Assembly: GCA_963740835.1 (NCBI GenBank)
Contig: CAVUFH010000001.1
Location: forward strand, 248,001-312,000
DNA: 64,000 bases
Reading direction: 5' to 3'
Source: CAVUFH01 sp963740835
Lineage (GTDB): Bacteria; Actinomycetota; Acidimicrobiia; IMCC26256; PALSA-610
Shown: positions 44,969 through 54,205 of the stretch, piece by piece
Layout of the letters: each line of letters opens with the position of its first letter
Numbering within the stretch: position 1 is the first letter of the stretch
Made by a program: the position numbers and the translations under genes
Notes under the pieces: generated by a model
Database searches by the model: none
The model's input: the letters and a program-made list of their open reading frames with translations, nothing else
Told to the model about the DNA's origin: nothing

Positions 44969-46603
44969 TCAGCGCGAGTAGATGCGCACGTAGTCGACGT
45001 CGAACGAGTCCGACGACGGCGTGCCGCTGTCGGGCGCACCGGCGCCCGACCCGCCGACCGCAAGGTTGATGCGCAGCTTCATCGGGTTGTCGGCGGTGAA
45101 GGGCTTCGGGTAGGTGGGCGCACCGGCGATCGCGTTGGGAGCCGCCGATCCCCACTTGTACGAGCCGTTGTCACCGATCTCGAACACCTTGGTCCCGTCG
45201 ATGTACCAGCGGATCGATCGACCTTCCCACTCCATCGTGTAGGTGTGGAAGCCGGCCGACGCGTCCGGGATGGGGCTGTGCTTGTTGATCATCGTGCACG
45301 TCCAGCGGGTGCCGTTGGCACAGTTCGAGCTGCCCGAGTACGACCACCACGAGGAGGTCACCATGTCGTTGGTCGCGTCTCCGAAGATCTCGAAGACATC
45401 GAGCTCGCCGGATGCTCCGTTGCCGCCGTACGGGTAATTCTGCGACGTCAGCCAGAACGCCGGCCAGAAGCCCTGCCCCTTCGGCATCCGAGCACGGATC
45501 TCGAACCGACCTTCTGCCTGCGAGAACTTGCCGCCGGTGTTGATCGACGCCGAGCTCCACGGACGGCCGTTCGGGAACTCACTCCGTCGGGTCTCGTTGG
45601 GGCAGACGTTCGTGCCCTTCTTGGCGACGACGCTCATGATGCCGTTCGAGACATCGACGTTCTCGGGTCGGTTGCACTCGAGCTCGCTGTTGCCGTCACC
45701 GAACGTGGTCGCGTCGTAGTTCCACTTCGACGTGTCGAGCGAGCTCCCGTTGAAGTCGTCGGAGAACGTGAGGTTCCAACCCGATGCCGTCGACGAGGGC
45801 TTCGTCGTCGGTGTCGTGGTTGCGGGTGCGGCCGTCGTCGGTGTCGTCGTCGCGGGCGCCGCCGTCGTCGGCGGCACGGTCTTCGGCGCGGCGGTCGTCG
45901 GCGCCACCGTCGCCGGCGTCACCGTCGTCGGCGCCGTGGGCTTCGACACCTCGGGGATCGTCACGAGGAGCTGCGGGCGATTCTCGGCCCGGCCGCTCTC
46001 GGCGGTGGCGATGTTGACGTACGACTGCTGACCGTCGACCGCACCGGGAGTGTCGAGTGAGAAGCGGAAGGTCACGACCGGGCTCGCGATGTTGCGCAGC
46101 AGGCTCGTCACGTCGACCTCGGCTGCGGTACCGCCGAGCGTCGCGATCGGGGTAATGCTCGCGGCCGCGATCCCGGCCCGGGCGTAGTCGGCGCGGCCCT
46201 GGAGGTCACCTTCGAGCGCTTCGACCTTGAGTTGGCGCGTGCCGAAGTTGACGACCTGCCAGATGCGGAAGCGGAGCTTGGCGGTCGCTCCGTTCGCGAC
46301 GCCGGCCCGGATGGAGTCCGTCAGCGCGAACGGGACCACGTACCGGAGATCCCATCCGTCCTGCGCGGTCTCCCCCACGTTGAGACCGTTGTTCGTCGGT
46401 CCGTAGCTGTTCCACTCGGCGGCACCGTCGCGGTTGGTGTCGACGACACCAGTGTCGCGGTTCGCACCGAAGACGGTGACCGTCGTGCCGGTGGCTTGCG
46501 CTCCCTCGCCGCTGAACGCGGCTGCGATGAGGGCGACGGCCACCGCGGCGACCGCGACCCCTCGGATCTTGCGGGACCGGGACACGTGGGGACTGGAACT
46601 CAA
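44969..46603 (-). CDS. secreted glycoside hydrolase family 16 enzyme
   Basis: 544 aa. TTG 46601-46603 is the start, with AAGGAG 8 nt upstream. The signal peptide (IRGVAVAAVAVALIAAAF) ends near AQA. Residues about 40-210 form a beta-sandwich domain (NRDTGVVDTNRDGAAEWNSY ... LLVTIPEV). A Thr/Pro/Ala linker with repeated APTTAAP and PATTTPTT units comes next. The GH16 domain starts WNLTFSDDFNGSSLDTSKWN and has the catalytic ELDVFE motif in GELDVFEIFG, the laminarinase/licheninase form. It probably cleaves a beta-1,3 or beta-1,3/1,4-glucan, either an external polymer or the cell's own product. Confidence 0.88.
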   Translation of the reverse strand: MSSSPHVSRSRKIRGVAVAAVAVALIAAAFSGEGAQATGTTVTVFGANRDTGVVDTNRDGAAEWNSYGPTNNGLNVGETAQDGWDLRYVVPFALTDSIRAGVANGATAKLRFRIWQVVNFGTRQLKVEALEGDLQGRADYARAGIAAASITPIATLGGTAAEVDVTSLLRNIASPVVTFRFSLDTPGAVDGQQSYVNIATAESGRAENRPQLLVTIPEVSKPTAPTTVTPATVAPTTAAPKTVPPTTAAPATTTPTTAAPATTTPTTKPSSTASGWNLTFSDDFNGSSLDTSKWNYDATTFGDGNSELECNRPENVDVSNGIMSVVAKKGTNVCPNETRRSEFPNGRPWSSASINTGGKFSQAEGRFEIRARMPKGQGFWPAFWLTSQNYPYGGNGASGELDVFEIFGDATNDMVTSSWWSYSGSSNCANGTRWTCTMINKHSPIPDASAGFHTYTMEWEGRSIRWYIDGTKVFEIGDNGSYKWGSAAPNAIAGAPTYPKPFTADNPMKLRINLAVGGSGAGAPDSGTPSSDSFDVDYVRIYSR

Positions 46604-47009
46604 GGCGAGCGCTCCTTGTGGGGCGGATTCCGTCGAGCTTCGCTTCGGACCTCACTCCGCACCGGGCGGGAAGGGAGTGCCGGGCCGCGCGGATGATCGA
46701 CCCTTCGGTCTCGCCCCTTGAGCGCACGACGCGGACTCGGGCGGTCACGTACCCCGCAAGAGCTCCACAACAGGGGTGGGCGGCGCAGATCAGGAAACCT
46801 GCAACCCCTTTGCCGTCCGCGCAATCGGCGGAACCTTGGGCGCGGACCATACTCGCCACTCTTTGCCACATCTACGATCCGAACGCGCGCGCGGTGCAGC
46901 TACGCATCCGACACTTCGGACGTACAGACGTGAATCGGGGCGGCCCGGCGGCCGCCCCGATTCGGCATGAACTACGTGTTCCCGATCATTCATGACCGGG
47001 ACAAACTGG
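46604..47009 (-). promoter_or_regulatory. 406-bp intergenic region: terminator plus long GH16 leader
   Basis: No credible gene is seen. At 46933-46962 lies the terminator of the large surface gene. A possible GH16 promoter has TATGGT at 46851-46846 on the minus strand with a weak -35. The leader after it, about 235 nt, can fold AGGGGT / ACCCCT around a CAGG-TTT-CCTG hairpin near 46750-46815 and carries GGCAAAG at 46814-46808; another GGCAAAG is at 46867-46861. The layout resembles a regulated leader, but no known riboswitch could be matched. Confidence 0.35.
46933..46962 (-). terminator. strong hairpin downstream of the large surface-protein gene
   Basis: A 13-bp perfect stem AATCGGGGCGGCC / GGCCGCCCCGATT with a 4-nt loop CGGC. 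It is 48 bp past the corrected stop of the 47010-50736 gene. No T run follows on either strand. Confidence 0.6.
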
Positions 47010-50000
47010 TTAAAACGCTGCGATCAGTTGTACATCCAACCCCAGCGCCGCCGAGCTCCGGAAATTCTTGTGGACTTCGATGGCGATGGTGTTCGTGCCG
47101 GTCGTGAGCACGCTCGGCGGGATGGTGTAGGTGTTCCACGTCGCGGTCCGCCGGCGACGCGACGTTCACGGATGCGAACGTCTGGTTCGTGATCGTGCCG
47201 GCCGCCATGTTCGGCCGGGCCACCTCCACGCCGTTGACGTACACCGCAGCGCCGTCCTTCAGTTGCATCTTCAACTGCAGACCGGTGACCGCCGACGCAC
47301 TGTCGACATTGAACGTGCGCCGGAAGTACGTGGTCAGGTAGCGCTGGCTTGCGTTCGGTCCGTAGCTGACGACCGTGCCTTCGTCTCCGCGGCCGTAGCC
47401 GAGGATGCCGGCACCACTCGCCCACGTGCTGTCGTCGAAGCCGACGTTGCGCCATGCGGTGCCCTGGTCGGTGCCGTTGTCGAGGTACTTCCACACCGAC
47501 TTGGCCGCGATCAGCGTCGGATCCGAGACCGCGAACACGCCGACGTTGGCCGAGCCGACCGTCGAGACGTTGCCGGACGTGTCCACCGCGCGCACCTGGT
47601 AGGTGTACGCCTGGGTCGGCAGCAGGCCGCTGTCGCTCCACGTCGTCCCGTTGGTGAAGGCGATGTCGGTGCCGTTGCGGTTGATGAAGTAACCCGCGAC
47701 CGTCCGGTTGTCGGTCGACGTCGTCCAGCTCAGGTTCACGGAGTTCGCGGTACGTCCGCCAGTCGAGACCGCCGGTGCGGTCGGAGCCGATGCTTCCGTC
47801 GCCACGAAGCCGAGGAGCTCGGCGTTGAACGAGCCGTCACCGTTGTTCGCCTGGGCCTGGTGGACCTCCACCGCGATCCTGTTCGTGCCCGCGGTGAGCA
47901 GGCTCGCCGGGATGTCGTACTCGTAGAACGTCGTCTCGTCCGTGCCGGACACGAACGAACCGGCCAAGGTCGAAGCATCGATCGCGCCGGCAGGCATGTT
48001 CGAGCGCGCCACCTCGAGACCGTTGACGTACACGACTGCGCCGTCGTCCCTCAGCAGCCGGAGCTTCAGATCTCCGTACTGGCCAGGGTTGCTGACATTG
48101 AAGTCGCGGACGAAGTACTGCGTGATCGCCGAACCCGGGATCACCGTTGCTTCGTCGCCGTCGCCCCAGCCGAGCTCGGATGCACCGGTCGCCCAGGAGC
48201 TGACGTCGGTGCCGGCGTTCCGCCACGCGGAACCCTGGTCGACGCCGTCGGCCTTGTAGGACCATGTGGCACCGGCCGTCACCAGCGACGCGAGTTGCGG
48301 CGCGGGCGGGACGAGCGTGATGGCAGTTGTCGTCGCTGAGCGGTTGCCGGCCTCGTCGACGGCCCGGAGGAAGAACCGCGTCGGCGTGGTCACATCCGAC
48401 ACGGTGTAACCCTTGCCGTACTGCGACTCCGACACGACGGTGCCGAGGGTCGGGTCGTCGCGGAGCACCTCGTACTTGATGTTCGCCGCCGACGTCTTGT
48501 TGTCGGTGCTGTCACCCCAGTTGATCGTGAACGACGTCCCGTTCTGGGTGACGCTCGCGTTCGGCGGGGTCGACGGAGCGCTCGAGTCCTTCGGGCAGAA
48601 CTTGGCGAAGCCGCCGTAGTAGGCGCCGGTGTAGCCGTGGTGGATGTCGCCACCCGCCCAGAGACATCCGGAGCTGTCGACAGCCTCTTCCCAGACCGAC
48701 TCACCGTCGAACTGGACATCGGGCTGGAACGCCGGCAGGAACTCGAGCGTGTTCAGGTCGTAGGCGCCGATCAGGCTGATGGGCTCGACCCGCGAGTAAC
48801 CGGTCGGGTTCGACCACGTGTTCGAACCGCTGAAGTCCCAGTCGTTGCAGTGGCACGCCGCGTACAGAATGCCGCCGGTGGCGTTCATCGCCTGGTAGTC
48901 GCCGCCGCGCAGGGTCTGGTGGCTGTACTGGAAGGCGTAGTCGCTCTTCGCGTACATGTGCAGGATGTGCTGCGCACCGCCCTGGTAGACCGCGTTGCCG
49001 ATCTCCATGATCGCCTGCATCCGCTCCGTGTCGGCGTCCGGATGGTACGGCTGCAGACCCGGCACCGCGGCACCAGTGTTCGTGTCGACGATCGCGAGCC
49101 GCGGCTGCGGCAACGTGACGCCGTTCAGCGTCCGGAAGGTGCCGACGATGTAGACCCGGTCACCGCCGGGGTTGGCGTCGAGGTTCCAGACATCGTTGTC
49201 GACGCCGGGTCGCCACGTGCCGTCGGGGAAGCCGTCGGTGACGCGAACGCGGCCGAGGCTCGTCTCGGTCCGAGGCGTCGCCGCCGGACCGCCCGTGATC
49301 TTGGTGAAGTAGCCGCCGACGTAGATCCAGGGACCCTGGATGTCGATGCTGCGGACGTACGGCACCCCCGTGCCGCGGCTCACACTCGCGGACCAACCGG
49401 GGATCGTCGCGCCGGTGGTCGGGTTGATCGCCGCGAGGCCGGTGGTGGCCACGCCGTTCACGCTGGTGAACTCACCCGCGACGATGAGCTTGCCGTCGGG
49501 GGTGACGGCGAGGTCGTGCACCGGGCCGTTGATGACCGGGTTGAAGGTCGGGATGAACTCGCCTGTGTCCCGGTCGAACGCCGCGAGGTAGCTCTGCGTG
49601 ACCTTCGGGCCGCCCTCACCGTGTTGCACCGAGCGGAACTTGCCACCGACGAACATCGTGTTGCCGGACTCGGCGAGGCCGAGCACATACGCCCCGAGTT
49701 GGGTCTGACCCCGGTTGAGGTCGGTGACCTGCCAGGGCAGGTTGACGGACTTGCCGTCGAGCATGGGCCGGATCGTCTGTGCGGCTGCACCCGTGTCGGG
49801 GAGCGGCGGCGCGGTGACGTCCGATTCCATGATGCGGGGGCGGATGAACATCTGCGCGAACGGGATCGGCTGACCCTCGTTCGTGTTCTGCCAGAGGTAG
49901 CTCGTGGCGTTGTTCGCACCGCCCGAGACGCTCGTGCCGTACCAGAAGCCGTTCTGCCAGTTGTGGCTCTGCATCGGGTACGTGTTGATGCGGCGGTCGG

Positions 50001-50736
50001 TGCTGTTCGTGCCGGCGGTGCGCGTGCTCTGGCCCGCGTAGCCGCTGCCGTTCGCCGAGATGTTCGAGCACGAACCGTCGAAGCACATGCGGTTCAGGTA
50101 GATGCCACCACCGAGGCCCCACGACCACTGGCCGTAGTTCGTCGGGTAAAGGCGAACCTCCTGCCAGGTCGTGCCGGCGGCGTTGCGGGCCCGGCGGACC
50201 CGGAGGCCGTCGGTGAGACCGTCCATGCGGCCGCCGTTCATGAGGCCGCTGACCTGATCCGTGCTCAACGCGGCCGGCGAGAACGCGTCGGTGCCGGTGA
50301 CCGGGTTGCGGACCTGCGCCGCGGTTTGCTGACCGTTGTACGCGAAGCTCCAGCCCTGACGGCCGCGGCCGATGAGCTCCCAGCCGCCGCCGTCGGTCGT
50401 CATGTCGCAGTAGACCTGCAGCGGCTGCACGAGCGTGTTCGTGCGCAGCCAGTACGTGCCGTCGGTCGAAGCCGGGTAGTTCTGCTTGATCGACCAGCAG
50501 GACGGTGCCGCGGCCTCCTGGGTCGCGCCGTTGCGGGGCGGCGTGGCCGCACCCGCCACCTCGGCGGTCGAGCCGATCGCGATCAGCGACCCGAGGGTCG
50601 CCAACGTGAGGAAGAGCGCCGTGAGGCGCCGCGGTCGACGGAGGCGCCCCGGCAGGGGTGCACCCAATGACGTATGTGCCCGTTCGTGGTTCACGATGCT
50701 CACTCGTTCTCTCGAGATCTTCCGGATCGTGCTCAT
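47010..50736 (-). CDS. giant surface protein: fibrinogen-like domain, beta-propeller, Fn3 and two jelly-roll-like modules; one frameshift near the end
   Basis: About 1,241 aa. ATG 50734-50736 overlaps the upstream sugar-transferase stop (ATGA). A signal segment (ALFLTLATLGSLIAIGSTAE) ends near AGAA. Residues about 75-290 hold a fibrinogen-like fold (WSIKQNYPASTDGTYWLR, VYCDMTTDGGGWELIGRGRQ). The propeller region follows (GNTMFVGGKFRSV, WIYVGGYFTKITGG, RVYIVGTFRTLNGV), then Fn3 domains and two copies of the module WSYKADGVDQG / WKYLDNGTDQG. A one-base shift near 47130 hides the true end, NTYTIPPSVLTTGTNTIAIE and the stop TAA at 47010-47012. Paralog of the 29211-32259 protein. Secreted or surface-bound. 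Confidence 0.83.
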
Positions 50737-51467
50737 GCGCCGCGGCGCTTCCCGAGCGCCGCGATGGGGGTTGCGAGTGCGGTGCGCAGGTCGAGCCACA
50801 TGGACACCTGCTCGACGTAGTCGAGGTCGATGTCGACGCAGTCCTGCATGGACTTCTCGCCGCGCGCGCTGATCTGCCACAGGCCCGTCATCCCGGGGCG
50901 AACTGCGTGTCGCGCGCGCAGCCAGTCGGGGTACTTGTCGACGAGGTCGACGAGCTCGGGGCGCGGACCGATGAGGCTCATCTCTCCCCGCATGACGTTC
51001 AACAACTGCGGGAGCTCGTCGAGGCTCGACTGCCGCAGGAAACGACCGACGCGCGTATGGCGCGGGTCGTTCGGGTGCTTGTGCGTCCGACGACGGTCGG
51101 CGATGTCGATCGGCTGCTGGCGCTGCCGGCGGTCGTGCCGCATCGTGCGGAACTTCACGACCTCGAACGGCTCGCCGTCCTTGCCGACGCGCGACTGCCG
51201 GAACAGCACGCCCCTGCCCATCGTGACCCGCACGACGAGCGCGATCACGAGACAGACGGGCAGCACCAACACCGCGATGACCGGTGCGCAGACCGCATCG
51301 ATCGCCGGCTTGACGCGGCGGGCGTAGATCCCCCGCGCCTGCTTCAGATCCACGGTCCGCGCGCCGAGAGAGACATCGGCGGCGTCACCCGCGTGATCCG
51401 CCCGACCTGCCCTGTCGATGCCGGCTCGACGCGCGGCATCGCCAAAAGAAACCAATTGTCCGGCCAT
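50733..51467 (-). CDS. undecaprenyl-phosphate sugar phosphotransferase (short, PglC/WcaJ-C-like)
   Basis: 244 aa from ATG 51465-51467, with GAGGA 7 nt upstream; earlier in-frame ATGs exist. One hydrophobic re-entrant segment (AVCAPVIAVLVLPVCLVIALVV) precedes the catalytic core: GRGVLFRQSRVGKDGEPFEVVKFRTM, RFLRQSSLDELPQLLNVMRGEMSLIGPRPEL and RHAVRPGMTGLWQIS. This is the monotopic Bac_transf domain, which transfers a sugar-1-phosphate to the lipid carrier. It lacks the N-terminal membrane and CoA-binding domains of the paralog at 55519-57009. Confidence 0.87.
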   Translation of the reverse strand: MAGQLVSFGDAARRAGIDRAGRADHAGDAADVSLGARTVDLKQARGIYARRVKPAIDAVCAPVIAVLVLPVCLVIALVVRVTMGRGVLFRQSRVGKDGEPFEVVKFRTMRHDRRQRQQPIDIADRRRTHKHPNDPRHTRVGRFLRQSSLDELPQLLNVMRGEMSLIGPRPELVDLVDKYPDWLRARHAVRPGMTGLWQISARGEKSMQDCVDIDLDYVEQVSMWLDLRTALATPIAALGKRRGA

Positions 51468-51861
51468 CGACTCGTCCTCGAGTCGAAGGGCCGGGCCCAT
51501 CGCTCCGCCCATTGTCCTTTTCCGCCCTTTAATGCGCCATCCTGGCGGGGGACACCATCGCGCGCAGAGCGGCAAGATGCAAGTCAATCTGGCCGCTTCG
51601 TCGAACGACTCGCTGCGAACGACCTACTTGAGGCAGTTCCCGTGCCTCATACGGACCGTTTGTCCGTACTGGCAAAGTCACCCTTGCGCGCGCCGAGCGT
51701 TCATGCCAACGTACGTCGATCACATCGGGCGGTGGGACGGCGAGCTCAGGACGGGCGTGTCGGGGTGAGAGGCAGGATGCCTCGATTTCCTCGCACGGTC
51801 GGGTGAAGCCGTTCTACGCCGTGGCCGGCAACGGCCACGGCGAGTGACGGGAGTTTCACGG
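51468..51861. promoter_or_regulatory. 394-bp divergent region with four hairpins
   Basis: Lies between the divergent sugar-transferase and UDP-glucose dehydrogenase genes; no credible gene is seen beyond a possible N-terminal extension of the former up to 51587. Hairpins: TGAGGCA / TGCCTCA (51629-51649), directly followed by TACGGAC / GTCCGTA (51650-51668); GAGGCA / TGCCTC again (51769-51783); and the GCAA-loop hairpin at 51818-51841. Promoters for both directions are expected here but no clear -35/-10 pair was found. Confidence 0.5.
51818..51841 (+). promoter_or_regulatory. GNRA-type hairpin in the ugd leader
   Basis: A perfect 10-bp stem GCCGTGGCCG / CGGCCACGGC is closed by the tetraloop GCAA. 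It ends 20 nt upstream of the ugd start codon and just 5' of the GGGAG ribosome binding site, so it could influence translation or mRNA stability. Confidence 0.55.
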
Positions 51862-53157
51862 ATGAATGTTGCGGTGATGGGGGCCGGATACGTCGGCCTC
51901 ACGACGGCGGCGTGCCTGGCGCATCTCGGGCACGACGTGGCGTGCGCCGACATCGACGCCGATCGGGTGGCCCGGCTGCGAAAGGGCGAGGTCCCGATTC
52001 TCGAGGCCGGTCTGCCCGAGTTGGTGAAGGAAGGTCTCGCGACCGGCCGCCTCACGTTCGTCGTCGGTGCGTCGACCGCGGCCGACGATGCCGAGTTCAT
52101 CTTCCTCTGCGTGCCGACGCCGCTCGGCGAGAACGGCGCGGCTGACATGTCGTTCGTCGAAGCCGTGGCGCGCGAGATCGCGCCGGTGCTGCGGCCGGGC
52201 ACCGTCGTCATCAACAAGTCGACCGTGCCGGTCGGCTCGACACGATTCGTGCAGCGCGTCTTGTCCGAGTCGGGAGGCTCTACCGACGCCGTTTCCGTCG
52301 CGTCCAATCCCGAGTTCTTGCGCGAAGGCCATGCCGTCCACGACTTCCTCAATCCCAACCGCATCGTCATCGGCTGCGACGACCCGGAAAGCGCGGTGCG
52401 CGTCAGCTCCCTCTACGCGAACGTCGAGGCGCCGATGCTCGTCACCGATCCCGCGTCGGCCGAGATGATCAAGTACGCCTCGAACGCGTTCCTCGCGACC
52501 AAGATCTCGTTCATCAATGAGATCGCGAACCTGTGCGAATTGGTCGACGCCGATGTGCAGCAGGTCGCCGTCGGGATGGGTTACGACACGCGCATAGGGT
52601 CGAAGTTCCTGCATCCCGGCCCCGGTTACGGCGGCTCCTGCTTCCCGAAGGACACCGCCGCGCTGGTACATCGAGCGCAAGCGGTTGGCTACGACTTCAA
52701 GTTGCTCGACAGCGTCACCGCGGTCAACGCCTCGCAATACGAGCGCATGGTCGACAAGGTGCGCGCGGCTGCCGGAGGCACACTCGACGGTGCGGTCGTC
52801 GGCGTCTGGGGGCTCACGTTCAAAGCGAACACGGACGACCTCCGGGACTCCCCGGCCGTCACCATCACGCACCGGCTCCTCCGCGAGGGAGCGATCATTC
52901 GTGCGTACGATCCCGCGGCCGGCGACAAGGCGGCTCGCGAGCTCGTCGAGTGCGAGATCTGCGCCGACCCGTACGACGCGGCGAACAGTGCCGATGTCGT
53001 CGTGCTCTTCACGGAGTGGGACGACTTCCGGCACCTCGACTTCGAGCGCGTGCACCAGGCGATGCGCGGCGCGAGCTTCGTCGACACTCGGAACCTGCTC
53101 GATTCCGCCGCGATGCGACGACTCGGCTTCGACTATGAGGGCGTCGGACGGCGCTGA
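51862..53157 (+). CDS. ugd: UDP-glucose 6-dehydrogenase
   Basis: Oxidises UDP-glucose to UDP-glucuronate with NAD; 431 aa. Start ATG 51862 (MNVAVMGAGYVGLTTAACLA) has GGGAG 8 nt upstream. Ugd-type signatures are CVPTPLGENGAADMSFVE, INKSTVPVGSTRFVQ, SNPEFLREGHAVHDFLNPNR, the catalytic Cys in YGGSCFPKDTAALVHRA, and GLTFKANTDDLRDSPAV. Its product is the substrate of the next gene, a UDP-xylose synthase homologue. Confidence 0.93.
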   Translation: MNVAVMGAGYVGLTTAACLAHLGHDVACADIDADRVARLRKGEVPILEAGLPELVKEGLATGRLTFVVGASTAADDAEFIFLCVPTPLGENGAADMSFVEAVAREIAPVLRPGTVVINKSTVPVGSTRFVQRVLSESGGSTDAVSVASNPEFLREGHAVHDFLNPNRIVIGCDDPESAVRVSSLYANVEAPMLVTDPASAEMIKYASNAFLATKISFINEIANLCELVDADVQQVAVGMGYDTRIGSKFLHPGPGYGGSCFPKDTAALVHRAQAVGYDFKLLDSVTAVNASQYERMVDKVRAAAGGTLDGAVVGVWGLTFKANTDDLRDSPAVTITHRLLREGAIIRAYDPAAGDKAARELVECEICADPYDAANSADVVVLFTEWDDFRHLDFERVHQAMRGASFVDTRNLLDSAAMRRLGFDYEGVGRR

Positions 53158-53172
53158 GCGGCAGGCCAACGA

Positions 53173-53210
53173 GACAGCGATAGGCAAGACAGCGATAGGC
53201 GAGACTGCGA
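53173..53210 (+). repeat. 15-bp tandem repeat between ugd and the decarboxylase gene
   Basis: gacagcgataggcaa (53173-53187) is followed by gacagcgataggcga (53188-53202) and a partial third unit. It fills part of the 98-bp gap and lies upstream of the start at 53256. Non-coding; slippage-prone. Confidence 0.8.
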
Positions 53211-53255
53211 GAGAAAGGTCCGTCGTTCCGACGGCAACAAGGGCGGAGGCAGGAA

Positions 53256-54191
53256 GTGGGACGTATCGTCGTCACCGGCGGTGCCGGATTTGTAGGTTCG
53301 CATCTGTGTGAGGCACTGCTCGCACGCGGCGATCAGGTGATCGCGGTCGACAACTTCTCGACGGGCAGTGTCGAGAACGTCAGCCTGCTCCTGGACGAAC
53401 CCGGTTTCGAACTGGTCGAGGCAGACGTCGTCGACGCACTTCCCGTGCGCGGCACGATCGATGGTGTGTTCCATCTCGCGAGCCCGGCCAGTCCTCCGGC
53501 ATACCTCGAGCGGCCACTCGACACGATGCTCGTCGGTTCCGTCGGTACTCGCCGCGCGCTCGAGCTCGCGCTCGCCAACGACGCGCGCTTCCTGCTGGCC
53601 TCGACGAGCGAGATCTACGGCGACCCGCTCGTGCATCCGCAGACCGAGGACTACTTCGGCAACGTCGACACGATCGGTCCTCGTGCCGTGTACGACGAGG
53701 CGAAGCGCTTCGCCGAGACGCTGACGATGACGTACTTCCGTGAGTTCGACGTCAGGACGACGATCGTCCGCATCTTCAACACGTACGGACCGAGGCTGCA
53801 ACCGGGTGACGGCCGGGTCGTCTCGAACTTCATCGTGCAGGCACTCAACGACAAGCCGTTGACCATGTACGGGGATGGACTGCAGACCCGATCGTTCTGC
53901 TACGTCGCAGATCAGGTGCGCGGGCTCATCGCGCTGTTCGACTCGGACGTCTGGCAACCGGTCAACATCGGCAACCCGGTCGAGCTCACGATGCTCGAGC
54001 TCGCGGGCATCGTGCGCGAGATCACCGGCTCGTCTTCGGGGCTCGACTTCTGCCCGCTGCCGAAGGGCGACCCGACGCGTCGGAAACCGGACATCACTCG
54101 CGCCCGCACCTTGCTCGGCTGGCAACCAGAAGTCGATCTGCGCACCGGCCTCTCGCGCACGAGCGACTGGTTCGCCGCGAACTCGGTGTAG
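53256..54191 (+). CDS. uxs: UDP-glucuronate decarboxylase (UDP-xylose synthase)
   Basis: Extended short-chain dehydrogenase, 311 aa, GTG start. NAD-binding VVTGGAGFVGSHLCEALLAR, then the Uxs signature HLASPASPPAYLERPLDT, LASTSEIYGDPLVHPQ, the YxxxK pair YDEAK in RAVYDEAKRFAET, and GLQTRSFCYVADQV. These match the UDP-xylose synthase branch rather than dTDP-glucose dehydratases. It follows ugd, giving UDP-glucose to UDP-glucuronate to UDP-xylose in two steps. Confidence 0.87.
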   Translation: MGRIVVTGGAGFVGSHLCEALLARGDQVIAVDNFSTGSVENVSLLLDEPGFELVEADVVDALPVRGTIDGVFHLASPASPPAYLERPLDTMLVGSVGTRRALELALANDARFLLASTSEIYGDPLVHPQTEDYFGNVDTIGPRAVYDEAKRFAETLTMTYFREFDVRTTIVRIFNTYGPRLQPGDGRVVSNFIVQALNDKPLTMYGDGLQTRSFCYVADQVRGLIALFDSDVWQPVNIGNPVELTMLELAGIVREITGSSSGLDFCPLPKGDPTRRKPDITRARTLLGWQPEVDLRTGLSRTSDWFAANSV

Positions 54192-54205
54192 CCCGGTCGC
54201 CGGAT

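Noticed and set aside
45784..46031. Plus-strand Val/Ala/Gly-rich and Ser/Arg-rich frames over the GH16 linker
   Set aside because: Mirror of the Thr/Pro codon repeats in the GH16 linker on the minus strand; no independent evidence of a gene.
46604..47009. c-di-GMP-I riboswitch upstream of GH16
   Set aside because: GGCAAAG boxes are present but the surrounding P1/P2/P3 consensus could not be aligned.
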